64,000 nt of DNA, taken from contig BTPG01000003.1 in the NCBI GenBank assembly GCA_036245525.1, forward strand, positions 134,197,124 to 134,261,123, given 5' to 3'. Position numbers and translations under genes: made by a program. Every line of letters starts with the position of its first letter. Position 1 is the first letter of the stretch. Source of the stretch: Semisulcospira habei. Lineage: Eukaryota; Mollusca; Gastropoda; Semisulcospiridae. The notes beneath the pieces were generated by a model, which made no database searches, was not told the origin of the DNA, and worked only from the letters and a program-made list of their open reading frames with translations. Below are positions 20,317-31,413 of this stretch, in pieces.

Positions 20317-20653
20317 CGGTGGCATTTTCTCGGAGACTATTCAAGCCACATTCTTCAAGCTTGGTCCAAGGATACTTTGTGGCAAGACCTTTTTAAACAT
20401 GCCAATTTGAGTGACCTCTCTCAAAGGGTCACGCAGGGTTGACAAATGTGTGAAAACTGCTTGCATTTTCAAGAAAACGTGGATTTTGACTGCTGCAGAA
20501 GCCAGCCCTCGTCACCGAGGTCACACATATGTAAATCGGTCATACACGGGATTACTCTTTTTATTCTTGTGCAAGGCCCCTTTAAACCAAAATTGGACTG
20601 TTTCTGTTTCTAATGCAGCTTTGGTTTTAATCTTTCTTTCATTCTTTCTCCAG

Positions 20654-23071
20654 TTGGCAAATGGCGCCTGGGATGGACCAGAGACTGAGAGCAGTGCCAG
20701 CGCATCGCAATACGAGGGCAGTGATGACGAGGAGTTTGTTCCTGGCTCGAGCTCACAGGATTCAGAGGGTGTGTCGGCATCAATTGCTGGGATCTCGGAC
20801 ATAGACAGTATTGTATCGACTATGTTAGATTTCATCAAAGTGGCAGGTTCGGGGTGGCCAGGTGTTGGTGACGCTAGTACCAGCAAGGTGCAGTGTGCGT
20901 TAGGGGGTGGCAATGAGAATGTGGATAGGCAGGAGGAACATGATGCTGGAAAGAGTGGGGAAAGAGCACTTACAGAAGAAACAGATGTGCACGTGTCGCA
21001 GAGAGGGAAAGGAAAGTACAAATGGGACAAGAAACATGCATGCAAATTGTGTGGCAAGCTTGTCTTGAAATTGAGCACGCACTTACAAGATGTCCATGTA
21101 GATGAGGCAGACGTTGCTAAAATTTTGTCGATGAAAAAAGGGACCAAGCAGAGACGTCGAGCATGGATCAGACTACAAGATGAGGGTGATTACATGCATA
21201 ACGTTGCTGTTCTTGAAAACAAATCCGGATGTTTGATTCCTAAGTATCGCACCAAAACTAGTAAGGTAGACGACCTTCTCGCCTGTAGCCATTGCAAAGG
21301 GCTCTATCAAAAAAAGCTGATCTCTGTACACTCAAAACGTTGCTGTCAGAAGCCAGGAGGGTTTCAGATCACTCGGCGAGGGGACGCCGCTCGCCGTGGT
21401 CGGCTCATGCTTCCAATACCCTTAGACGTTGAATTTTCCTTCTACCACAAGGTCTTGGCTAGCCAGAGAGATGATGAGATAAGCCGTCTCATCAGAACTG
21501 ACCCCTTGCTTCTTGAGTATGGAAAGAGATTATTTGACCGCAGGGACATTGAAGAACACACGGCTGGACAAATCAGCTCCAGGATGCGGGAGTTAGGGAG
21601 ACTGTTAAAGATTATCAGAGTGAGGTCAGAAATGAAAATCGCAAGTTTAAATGCTGTGATCAATTCAGCTAGCTTTGATCATGTTGTCCTGGCTGTAAAA
21701 GAGCTAGCAGATTTTGATGAGGACACACATCAGTTCAAAAAAGGCAATCTCGCAATGCGCATAGGCCTTGCTTTGAAAAAGTGTTCACAGATCAAACAGT
21801 CACAGGCATCCAAACAGCTTGGGCAGGGTTCAGACGACAGGTGGCGACAGGAGCTCTCTGAGGCGCAGCGGTTTGACTCTGTCTTCAACGGGGACTGGTA
21901 TGATTGTGTGTCCGCTACAGCAGCCCAGTCGGTCGGGAAAATGACCATGAACAAACCCAAGCTGATCCCATCATGTGAAGATGTGAGGAAGGTCCAAGAG
22001 CTTCTTGATACAAGGATGGTTTCGGAAGATTATCCGACAGTGGTTAAAGCAACTCTTTGTGCTGTATCACTTTTCAACCGAAAACGATGGGGAGAAGTTC
22101 AGAGAATGAAGGTGTCAGACTTCCAGAATGCTAAGATTGGATCGATCACCAATCAAGATATCTTGAAAGGTCTCACAGAGGTTGAGAAGAAAATGGTGAA
22201 TCGTTTTCAGCGAGTGGAAATCAGAGGCAAGTTTAATAGGAGTGTTCCCGTTTTGCTGACGAAGAAGATGATGACAACTGTGGACAGAATCCTTCAAATG
22301 AGGCAATCGGTGCCAGCTCTCGCTGATTCCCAGTACATCTTTGCCACACCTTCTGGTCAGAGGCCTTACAGAGGCCATGATGTTCTGAAGGCCCATGCCC
22401 TAGAAGCAGGGGTGTCATACCCAGCCATGTTCACATTTACTCAGTTGCGGAAGCAGGTTGCAACTTTGGCTCAGTCAATGGCCATCTCGGAGTTAGACCA
22501 GGATCAGCTGGCAGATTTCCTTGGCCATGATATTCGGATACATCGCCATATCTACCGCCAACCTCAAGACGTCCTTCAAAAGGCAAACGTGGCAAAGATT
22601 CTTCTGTCAGTTAACAATGGGATGACAGATTTTGAGAGTTGCATTAGAGCTGAGCTGGGCGATGATGAAGAGATTGACTTTGACAATGAAGACGCATCAG
22701 AAACTGGCAGAGAGGTCTCGGGGGGAACAGCACCTGTGAATGAAGCAAGTAGCAAGTCAGCAACACAGGAATCGATGAGCATGACGGAGAAAAGACGTCC
22801 AGAGCCTGATGACAATCTAGATAGTTTTGATGATGACAGTACTGCGTCAGCTCCTGTTCGAAAGAAAGCTAGATTTACAAGGAAACCATGGGGGGAAGCT
22901 GAAGAGAAAGCTGTTCAAACTCGTTTCAAGACACACCTCGTCATGAACAAACTTCCTGGAAAGGCCGAGATACAGTATGCAATGGCGCTGGAACCTGCAC
23001 TTAGACATAGGCGCTGGACAAACATTAAGGATTACGTCCGCAACAGACTGAAAAAGTTACAAAAGAAATGA
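20654..23071 (+). CDS. zinc-finger / tyrosine-recombinase-like / HTH protein
   Basis: The only long intact protein gene here. The open frame begins at 20411 (886 codons), but 20411-20552 is repeat DNA and TTCATTCTTTCTCCAG|TTG at 20653/20654 looks like a 3' splice site, so I count the exon from codon 82. Numbering on the full frame: acidic Ser-rich 90-135; C2H2-type finger C211-x2-C214...H224-x4-H229; second Cys/His knuckle C292-x2-C295...H307...C311; tyrosine-recombinase core with R559 (NRKRWGE), TQLR680, LGH706 and Y715 (HRHIY), the R-R-H-Y set, with Thr677 where the usual His sits; acidic linker; C-terminal Myb/GCR1-like helices 825-883 (KPWGEAEE, RRWTNIKDYVRNRL). Multi-copy relatives are known from fish and invertebrates; Cryptons share the recombinase-plus-HTH plan. 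Strand cutting is inferred. The 5' exon was not found. Confidence 0.85.
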   Translation: MANGAWDGPETESSASASQYEGSDDEEFVPGSSSQDSEGVSASIAGISDIDSIVSTMLDFIKVAGSGWPGVGDASTSKVQCALGGGNENVDRQEEHDAGKSGERALTEETDVHVSQRGKGKYKWDKKHACKLCGKLVLKLSTHLQDVHVDEADVAKILSMKKGTKQRRRAWIRLQDEGDYMHNVAVLENKSGCLIPKYRTKTSKVDDLLACSHCKGLYQKKLISVHSKRCCQKPGGFQITRRGDAARRGRLMLPIPLDVEFSFYHKVLASQRDDEISRLIRTDPLLLEYGKRLFDRRDIEEHTAGQISSRMRELGRLLKIIRVRSEMKIASLNAVINSASFDHVVLAVKELADFDEDTHQFKKGNLAMRIGLALKKCSQIKQSQASKQLGQGSDDRWRQELSEAQRFDSVFNGDWYDCVSATAAQSVGKMTMNKPKLIPSCEDVRKVQELLDTRMVSEDYPTVVKATLCAVSLFNRKRWGEVQRMKVSDFQNAKIGSITNQDILKGLTEVEKKMVNRFQRVEIRGKFNRSVPVLLTKKMMTTVDRILQMRQSVPALADSQYIFATPSGQRPYRGHDVLKAHALEAGVSYPAMFTFTQLRKQVATLAQSMAISELDQDQLADFLGHDIRIHRHIYRQPQDVLQKANVAKILLSVNNGMTDFESCIRAELGDDEEIDFDNEDASETGREVSGGTAPVNEASSKSATQESMSMTEKRRPEPDDNLDSFDDDSTASAPVRKKARFTRKPWGEAEEKAVQTRFKTHLVMNKLPGKAEIQYAMALEPALRHRRWTNIKDYVRNRLKKLQKK

Positions 23072-23965
23072 ATTGAGCCGCCACTCGCGGCATTTTCGAT
23101 TTCATACAGATTTATTACATCAGTGTTATTATTGGGGTGGTTTCAGCATGTATAGCCTGCTTTTTTTTTTTTTTTTTATCTGATGGACGCCTGGATCATT
23201 TGTGACCCTCTCTCTCACAAAATCAGTCTTAAGAACTCGCATTTTGGATGTTTTGACATATATACATTTATGAAAACTACAGTGTTTGCTGATTACTGTG
23301 ATATATGACTGTATGCTGTAGTGCAAAAATTGTAAAAGCTGTTAAGTGTTTAAAGTTGTTAAAGCCTCCGGCGGCCATTTTGAGAAAACAGCCTGTGAAG
23401 TTTCTGTGTGCAGCATAATTGGGGCCAAGGGCAGACTTTTAAAATCATTTTTTACCTATTTAATGGCATTTTTCATGATAAAGATTTTAACCATACGATA
23501 CTTTGGTGTATGTAGAATACATTTCTCCCAAAAAGTGAAAATGCCCCAGATTGACCCCCCACCACATATTATTGCGTGTAGTGCTGATTGGCTCGCTGCG
23601 AGTTAAAACTGGTTTCGTGAGAAAGGGTCACATTTTGTATACTGTATAACCTTTGGATTTGCAAAACGAAACAGCCGGCTGGGGACAAAAGACAATATAA
23701 TAAGATAAGAAAACCATTGACAATGTAAACATTGATTACAAGAGTGTTATGGGGGGGGGGGGCGGATCATTTTGTAATATAGTGCATGCCATTTTAAAAA
23801 CTCTGCAAATGAAAGAATGGTTGGTTGTACTGCCATACCATTTTGCAAATGAAAGAATAGCTGGTTGTTTGTTGGAGACGAAAGACGTTAAATAAAGGCT
23901 GAAGTTTCAAGTGATTTCTTATGTTGTCAGTTAATTAATTAATGTCAGTGTTCTGTTCTGTCATT
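23072..23965 (+). other. 3' flank of the recombinase gene
   Basis: Probable 3' UTR and flank. An AATAAA at 23891-23896 is the best polyadenylation signal. There is a T tract at 23160-23177 and a G tract at 23750. No other gene seen. Confidence 0.45.
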
Positions 23966-24540
23966 TTAACTCGTTCTACCCCAAGATCGGAATCCCCAAA
24001 TGTTGACGTCGTCTTCAGAAGACTGCGTTGCAGTGCAGGACACAGATCCACCATGATAGTTCAAGGGTGATGCCAGAATAGCTTGGCGCCCATAGGCGCC
24101 AAGCTATTCTGGCATCACCCTTGAACTATCATGGTGGATCTTTATTTTGCTGTGGTGTGTCTGGGGTAGAATAAGTTGAGCCCAATGTTGAAGTCGTCTT
24201 CAGAAGACTGCGTTGCAGTGCAGGACACGGATCCACCATGATGGTTCAAGGGTGATGCCAGAATAGATTGGCGCCCATAGGCACCAAGCTATTCTGGCAT
24301 CACCCTTGAACTATCATGGTGGATCTTTATTTTGCTGTGGTGTGTCTGGGGTAGAATAAGTTAAGCCCAAATGTTGAAGTCGTCTTCAGAAGACCGCGTT
24401 GCAGTGCAGGACACAGATCCACCACGATAGTTCAAGGGTGATGCCAGAATAGCTTGGTGCCTATGGGCACCAAGCTATTCTGGCATCACCCTTGAACTAT
24501 CGTGGTGGATCTTAAATTTTGCTGGGGTAGAATAAGTTAA
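23966..24540. mobile_element. three head-to-tail palindromic MITEs sharing TTAA junctions
   Basis: Units are 23966-24179, 24176-24364 and 24361-24540 (214, 189, 180 bp). Each has the palindromic core (centres near 24097, 24280, 24466) and a right end GGGGTAGAATAAGTT. Neighbours share a single TTAA (TTGA at 24176) instead of two. The left end of unit 1 is CTCGTTCTACCCC. Same family as 18866-19079. Confidence 0.88.
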
Positions 24541-24705
24541 GTGTTCGTTTCTTCGTCTGGGTCTTTTTCTATCTTTGATATTTTTCCACACTTTTTGACC
24601 CGCATCATAGTCATACTGAGGCTAATAGCTTCAAATCTGTTCACTGCCATAATTCTATGCAAGCTACATTACAGTACTTACAGATGAGGACATAGACCAA
24701 TGGCT

Positions 24706-24782
24706 TTAGTTCAAGTGTGGTGCCACAATAGCTTGGCGCCTAGAGGCACCAAGCTATTCTGGCACTAACCCTTGGACTATTT
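24706..24782. mobile_element. decayed MITE core
   Basis: An imperfect palindrome, 'gtgccacaatagcttggcgcc' opposed to 'ggcaccaagctattctggcac', with no terminal repeats preserved. Confidence 0.65.
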
Positions 24783-25039
24783 CAGTTACACTAGTTGCAC
24801 ACACTGGTGTATTCCGAATGATAAGGGTTAATATTCAAAAATGCTCTGTTGCTGTTTGTCTAAAACTCCAGAGTACCCCAAAACACACCAAAAAAAGTCC
24901 TTTAATTTCCAGAATACATTATGTTGATTCTCACATCAATGCCATGATAAACTGTTTTGCTTCAAAAGGACAAAACGCAGCAATGTTTAAACGATTTCCT
25001 CTGTAAAAATCATAATCGAAAGGTTTCGGGCCAGTGTTT

Positions 25040-25424
25040 ATTGAATTTTGCACCATACTATGTAAAGAATGTTAAAGCACACATACACATTTAAGTTGGG
25101 AAAAAAAATTAATGTGAAAAAGAAGTATTCCATGAACTTGACCTTATTACAGACGCCTACTGTTGTGAAGACACCCATTTTGACTGTAATGCCAGTTTCA
25201 TTTGTGTGAGAGAGACACCCACCCACTTTATTGGCAGAAACCCATTTTTTCGGCATCTAGTGGCTCTGTTTCTAGAAAATGTCTATTTTATTTTAAGTTA
25301 TAGAGCTTAGTTATAATGTGAGTTCTAAACATTGGCATCAATTCCAGAGCCCTAGAATAAATAGAAATATGGGAACCCATTTTCACATGAAATGCTAGGT
25401 AACCCACTCTGATGGTTGCGTCTC

Positions 25425-25499
<75 letters not shown>

Positions 25500-25500
25500 G
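25040..25500 (-). repeat. family I, inverted copy 2, with (GT)n
   Basis: Reverse complement of 6050-6380 over about 350 bp, ending in (GT)n at 25430-25497 where copy 1 has (CA)n. The microsatellite is thus carried by the repeat. Confidence 0.8.
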
Positions 25501-25970
25501 TTTGTAGAAAGATATTTGATGAGTTCGTTAGACAGCTTTGTACCTCTTCAACGTTTTCGAAAATAAAAGTTCAATGAAAGTTCAATGCGGAAAAAATGTC
25601 AAAAGTAAGACTCCTTGATTTCATCAGAAGACTAAAACAGTGACGGTAACGTAAAAGCACCAAACGCGACAGTGTTTTATACAATGTTCCTAACTGACAC
25701 AAATCAAAACGTATAACCGGTAGGAAGCGCCGTGTGTCTGCCGTCTGTGTTCGTCTATGCCATTCTGCCGTTTGTGTTAGTGTGTGCCATTGCCGTGTGG
25801 ATCAGGCGTTGAGAGGGGGGTCGGGGGGGGGGGGGGGAGGAGAGGTGCGGGGAGAGGGGAAGGGGTGAGTGGGGATTAAAGGGAGATACTGAATGATTTC
25901 GTAATCCAGCGATGTACCTCTTCAACTGTTTCAATAATAAATAATTCATTTTTGTAAGTTTTGGAGCCAC
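25501..25970 (+). repeat. partial family B and family A pieces
   Basis: 25505-25560 carries 'gatgagttcgttagacagctttgtacctc' (family B). 25715-25800 carries 'aggaagcgccgtgtgtctg' and 'gtgtggatcaggcgtt' (family A). G tracts at 25816-25838. Confidence 0.55.
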
Positions 25971-25977
25971 TATTTAT

Positions 25978-26375
25978 TCCCCCCCACCCGGGTCTGCTCT
26001 GGGGCACCTGGGTGGGGTTAACTACATTCTAGTTCCCAGGGTCACCCTGGTCAGCCCCACCGGGTGGGTTTTCCCTTCTATTCTGGGGCATGTGTTCCTG
26101 TCTATCTTTGGTTCATTCACCTCTATTTTCCCTTTTCAAATTCTCCATACTGCCTGCGCTGTCTGTAGCTCTTGATATTGGATGTGTGTTACTAAGTGGT
26201 CTTAGGTTTATTTAGGCCCTATGTCGTAGGTTTATTTAGCGTATTAGACCGGCTGGCGACATACATTCAATACTCTGTTTAGTTGGGTTTTTTTTTCACA
26301 AGCAGTGCGGACACATCATGAGAAAGTCTTGTTGCTGTCGGAACGTTAAGCACTGTACAACCAACCAAACAACTA
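25978..26375 (+). repeat. family E, copy 2 (no MITE)
   Basis: Continuous copy from 'cccacccgggtctgctctgg' to 'gttaagcactgtacaacc'. At 26231-26246 it reads GGTTTATTTAGCGTATT, the unoccupied counterpart of the MITE site at 18866. Confidence 0.8.
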
Positions 26376-26479
26376 TTACTCCCATCAATCAGTCAGCCCT
26401 GGAAGAGGCAGTGTATAACAAAACAGTCAGCTATGGAAAAGGTTGCGTGCCTTTCTGATGAGTGACGTGAAACATCAAA

Positions 26480-26930
26480 TTCGTCACAGTGTACACGGCT
26501 TCGTGAGACCAGCGATGCTGTGACGTGAAAGATTAGAGTGACGCTATTTTGCTTCTCGTGCTATTCTTCTCCTTCAGAATTCCTGTCGCTACTCCAGCCA
26601 ACAGAGCGTAATAATGGCGGGAAATGTTCAATGCGAGCAGAAGAACGAAAGATTAGAGTGACGCTATTCTGCTTCTAGTGCTATTCTTCTCCTTCAGAAT
26701 TCCTGTCGCTACTCCAGCCAACAGAGCGTACTAATGGCGGGAAGCGACGTGTGTCCGTTTTTATTTGTGTGCGGCGGCGTGTGTGTTGATCAGAGGTAGG
26801 CTTAGTGAGGAGGGAAAAGGTCAGAAAGATAAGCTTAAAAATATGAACAATTCTGAAACCTACTAAAAGAAAAACGCACGTGAGCTCAATACGGTAGTCT
26901 TTGGGATGAAACCCTCATATTGCTTTTAAG
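26480..26930 (+). repeat. family A, copy 2, with internal tandem duplication
   Basis: About 95 bp ('gaaagattagagtgacgctatt' to 'ctaatggcggga') occurs twice, at 26527-26620 and 26647-26740. It ends with CAATACGGTAGTC like copy 1. Confidence 0.75.
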
Positions 26931-27480
26931 TTAGAAGGGACATTTTAGGACGGGTGGGGCGAATTTAATAGCATGTCCATAATGTCAAAGGCGGGCAGGC
27001 TAAACCTAAAACAATTGAAGTAACAAGATAAAAATTACGTCATGTCTAGTTACGCTAACCTCGCTGCTGAACGTACATTTGGCGCAAAGCGACGAATGTG
27101 CGTATGTATGTGCGTATGTATGTGTGTGCGTATGTATGTAAACAAGAGAATCTCCGATATTTCTGTACACACAAGCTGCAAACTTGGCGAAATACTTTCT
27201 TAAGTGGGTGGCTAAGAGAGCAGTCGAGCATATTGTAATTGAATGTCTCATAAACAACCGTTTATAGGAAGTCGGTTGACCCAGATTAGAGTCCGTAGTT
27301 TTTGTCATATTGACTTGAACTTTTGCATATAGATAGTTTGGAAAAACACATTGGATGAGTTCGTTAGCCAGCTTTTTTATCTTTTAACTTCTATAGTAAA
27401 AATATTTTTTTTAAGAAAAGAATTAAAACACTAAAAAAAAAAAAAAAAAAACTTTACTTCTAGAAGAAAGTCAGACATTG
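26931..27480 (+). repeat. family B, copy with degenerate (TG)n
   Basis: 'ttggcgcaaagcgacgaatgtgcgtatg', 'aagagaatctccgatatttctgtacac' and 'gatgagttcgttagccagctttt' match the family B layout at 34.7-35.1 kb. An A tract lies at 27434-27451. Confidence 0.6.
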
Positions 27481-27565
27481 GCGGTGACGAGAAAGAGGCA
27501 ACTCCGTCACCACGCAGACACTGACATAATACTCTAAATATGATGTCATTCTCTCTCGAACGCGC

Positions 27566-27678
<113 letters not shown>

Positions 27679-27689
27679 AACATGCGCGC

Positions 27690-28240
27690 ATCTCCAGGAG
27701 AAATAGATCCTCATGCGCCCTCCAGGCGCATGAGGATCTATGTCTCTTGGCGATGTTTGGAGCGCACCCGCACGCACGCACGCACGCACGAACACGCACA
27801 CACACATCGACGCGCTTTCAGAAGAGCATGCAGGTGACCCGTGTTCTTAGCATATCATGTAGCTAGGTAAAGTCAACCTGCTTTCTCACAAATTATAGCA
27901 AGACTGAAATTGTACCGTGAAGTTCTAGTTTTGTCACCATTTTGTCAAGCCTTTGAAGCGAAAGTGAAACTGATATCATGTAAAATATAAAATTACGTAA
28001 AAACTAAAACTTACGTCATGACAAATGACGTTTGATAAATCAATGATGCGAATGTTTTGCGCCCCTCAAAGAACTCACTGACGCATTGGCAGATCTGCGA
28101 GACTTTTTCAATAGGAGATAATGCAACATCAGAATCAGGTCAAAGACAAAAAGGTATAGACCATTGACAGCAACGACAGCTCTTATATAGAAGGAATTTT
28201 GTGGGTTATGGTTCATCCCATCTTGTTATCTTCTTACTTC
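27690..28240 (+). repeat. dispersed repeat family D, copy 1, with palindrome
   Basis: Starts with a perfect palindrome around 27704-27747 ('agatcctcatgcgcc' / 'ggcgcatgaggatct'). 27830-28240 is closely repeated at 54845-55260 ('atcatgtagctaggtaaagtcaacctgctttc', 'acatcagaatcaggtcaaagacaaaa'). Confidence 0.8.
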
Positions 28241-28259
28241 TTTCCAAGACCGTGAGTCC

Positions 28260-28610
28260 CGCCCGCCTGTAATGTCCTTTGCATTCTATGGAAGGCGCTC
28301 CGACCAGCCCCATCCTAAAGTCTACCGTATTTCCAATACGGTAGACGAAAACTAAAATTACGTCATGACAAATGACGTTTTTCAAACCAATGACGCGTAT
28401 TTACCGTGAACCTTATAAAACTCACTGATGCATTGGCAAGTCTGCTCGGCTTTTTCAATACAAGATATTTCAACATCAGAATCAGGTCAAAGACACCAGA
28501 TAGAGACGCTTGACAGCGAGGACAACTCGCACATAAACTGGACATTGTGGTTTATGGCTCTCACATAAAAGAGACTTCGTGGGTTAAGATTCATCCCATC
28601 TTGTTTTTTT
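28260..28610 (+). repeat. family D, truncated second copy in tandem
   Basis: 28340-28605 repeats 'aaaattacgtcatgacaaatgacgtt' and 'acatcagaatcaggtcaaagac' from copy 1. It is preceded by an ATACGGTAGAC palindrome (28320-28345) and a reversed 'gcgctccgaccagcccc'. Confidence 0.7.
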
Positions 28611-28690
28611 TTGTTTTTTTTTCCCCCCACAAGCAGCGCAGTCACGTCGTGAGAAGGTCTTGTTGCCGTCAGGACGTTAAGCAAGCCAAC
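28611..28690 (+). repeat. family E, 3' end only
   Basis: 'cacaagcagcgcagtcacgtcgtgagaaggtcttgttgccgtcaggacgttaagca' equals the 3' end of family E, showing independent 5' truncation as with retroposed copies. Confidence 0.7.
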
Positions 28691-28929
28691 GTTAAAAATT
28701 TAAGAATACGCACGACGTACGGCCGTCAGACCACTTTTGAGTCAAAAATCAATCCTGTAACGGATGTAGCAATGCATTTCCGAAGAGAGGTAAAACAAAC
28801 TCAGTGAGCAGGTAACTTCAATACGTGCCCGGCGTTGAAGAAACGAAGAAAGCGAAACTTGTCGAGAACAAACTATTTTGTGGAGTTTTCTTTTAAAGAT
28901 AAAGTAAACGTGTTTTGTCTCTTGTACTA

Positions 28930-29065
28930 CTGTGAAATCGCAAAATGTTATACATGTTGCAGCAACATTTTGCGGTTCGGGACAAAACCGCAAAATGTTG
29001 CAGCTGCTACAAAAGTGCAGCAATTTGCGTTCACAGATTAGACAAAGCTAGCGCCGCAAAATGTT
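28930..29065. repeat. palindromic GCAAAATGTTGC motif cluster
   Basis: Contains CGCAAAATGTT...AACATTTTGCG as hairpin arms and two further CCGCAAAATGTTGCA copies. The same motif recurs at 31005-31095. Confidence 0.6.
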
Positions 29066-29164
29066 GCAATTGTTGAACTCCCTCTCCGCAATACATGATA
29101 AACTAAAAAAATCAGTGGTACTAACTAATAATTCAACCCCCCCCCCCCCCCTATACACACACAC

Positions 29165-29745
29165 CCTGTAACTAAAGTTTGCGGCAGGCCCTTCACCGTG
29201 GCGAGCCCTTTACTCTGTCATATGTCCTTACTGCGGGGGACCTTTCAGCTAAACAACATACCAAACCAACATCCCCCCCCCCCCCACACACACACAAATA
29301 CACACACGCATGTATACAATTACAGTTTTGTGGCAGGTCCTTTACTAGGAGGGGTGTATGTGTGTTTGAGTGGGTGGAAGGGGGAGTGGGGGGGGGGGGA
29401 TTAGGAAGGGACTATAAGGTTTGCTGGTAGGGAAAGTGGGGGTGCTTGGGCAGAGGGGAGAAGGGTACGTATGGGCCTGCCGCAGAAAAAGGGCTGCCAT
29501 AGAAAAGGGCCTTCCGCAGTAAAGGAAATGCTGCAGCAAAGGTCTTTCACACAACTTTTCATTTCCAATTTTGTTTTCTTCTGAATTCTCAGTTTACTAC
29601 GACTGATTTGAATATATTGTACTCCGTAAGGCATCCATCGAAACGGTGACTAATCCATCAAGCTAGTTGCGGGGTGGGAGTGGTGGGGGGGGGGGGGTGT
29701 TAAGGGTTTGAGGCGGTGAAGGGCTTGCTGCGGAAAAGGACCTCT
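29165..29745. repeat. degenerate short repeat, GCGGCAGGCCCTTTAC-type
   Basis: At least eight diverged copies of a motif of about 20 bp ('gcggcaggcccttcacc', 'tggcaggtcctttacta'), forward in 29175-29345 and reversed in 29470-29760, giving a loose inverted arrangement around G/C tracts. Confidence 0.5.
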
Positions 29746-29802
29746 AGCAATTTTAAAAAAACTTAATTCGTTATCAATATTCGCACTTATGTATGCATTC
29801 CC

Positions 29803-30030
<228 letters not shown>

Positions 30031-30110
30031 AAAGTGCATGTGTGTACATTCTGTATATATTTTGACGCACTACATTCTCACACGTAAAGTATATTTTGTT
30101 ACCTAGTTAC

Positions 30111-30346
<236 letters not shown>

Positions 30347-30354
30347 AACATTAT

Positions 30355-30625
30355 AACATTATAATAGTGTGTTCTGGGGACATAGGGGTGTCTTAGTATT
30401 CTGTTTTTGTCAGGGAGGTTCGGGTCGGGATGAGGCCACTGGCGCTAGCCATTAGATGCCTTGGCGACGGGCTTCACCCGTCCCGAGTCATTGTCCATTG
30501 TGTAGTTCCGTTATTGTAATTTGTGGAATGAGCGAGTGAGTGAATGTAAGCAGCACCTGTGGTGGCAAAAATGTGAATTTCCCCATGAGGGATTAATAAA
30601 GTATTATTGTATTGTATTGTATTGT

Positions 30626-30703
<78 letters not shown>
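30355..30703 (+). mobile_element. 3' end of an L2/CR1-group element with (TATTG)n tail
   Basis: GAATTTCCCCATGAGGGATT and AATAAAGTATT, followed by (GTATT)n at 30605-30630 and (AT)n at 30631-30703. The palindromic CCCCATGAGGG-type end before a short tandem tail is typical of the group. No coding part remains. Confidence 0.6.
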
Positions 30704-30705
<2 letters not shown>

Positions 30706-30945
30706 GAGAATGCTCTTGCTCAGTTGCTGTGCTAATGCCATGGAATTCTAGGCTGGTAAGCTTGCATTGTGTCATCAGGATATCAGCTGCATTTTTGTGA
30801 CTGCATCGTTCACTAGATCTAGAAAGAGAGGGGGTAGTGGGAGAGGAGGAATGACAGACTTATCTTTTTGAGCCTTCCATTGAGCACCTACTCTAGCCAT
30901 ATAGCAATAGGGACTACCCCCAGGCGCCCCGCAATCCGCTGGACA
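30704..30945 (-). repeat. repeat family G, copy 1
   Basis: 'gagaatgctcttgct', 'gtgctaatgccatggaattc', 'cattgtgtcatcagga' and 'ggcgccccgcaatccgctgga' recur at 33055-33295 and inverted at 33378-33630. The minus-strand frame (LDL-x-DAVT..., QCK-x-TSLEF-x-GIST) is partly conserved between copies but matches no family I know. Confidence 0.65.
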
Positions 30946-31413
30946 CAAATTTCTGTTTTTGTGTTTTCCTTCATTGTCTACAATTCCACAGCAAAATATT
31001 GCACTGCAACAAATATGCAACATTGCAACCTTTTGTGGTATTATCGCCTATGATCTAACCGCAAAATGTTGCTGCAACATGTGCAACATTTTGAGGTTCC
31101 ACACACCTCTTCAACTGTGATTATGAAAACGTGGTTGGGAGATGTCTGTAGTCAGCGCTTCCATAATTATCATATTAGTATGGCTGCATAGGATTGTTTG
31201 TCTGAAATGGACATGTGATCTGAGCTTATGCAGGCAGCAAGGTCACAGTGACCAGTTTGGAACCTTCAAATATGCACTGTAATGTTTTGTTTAACTTTAT
31301 GAGACATTTGAACATAAGCTTCTTTTTTTTTTAGGACACTGTATAATTATATATGTACAAAATTGCTAACGGCATTTCAGAAAAAGTGGAATTATATTCT
31401 TGATCAGTCTTAC

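Larger units (their letters stand above)
19480..20552 (-). repeat. family C repeat, copy with nested MITE
   Basis: The flanks 19480-19557 ('gcgaagcaaaagtgag', 'gggccactggtcgtccgtc') and 20317-20552 ('cattttctcggagactattcaagccac', 'ccagccctcgtcaccgaggtcacacatatg') are contiguous in family C at 49.03-49.20 kb. They were separated by the MITE at TTAA. Confidence 0.8.

Noticed and set aside
20521..21147. 208-codon minus-strand frame inside the recombinase gene
   Set aside because: Antisense shadow of the sense coding sequence; it also runs over the splice-site and repeat region.
26455..26500. CTGATGA ... GTGACGT ... GAAAC ... GTC resembling a hammerhead
   Set aside because: Stem II would be two G-U pairs and stem I barely pairs, so it is probably chance.
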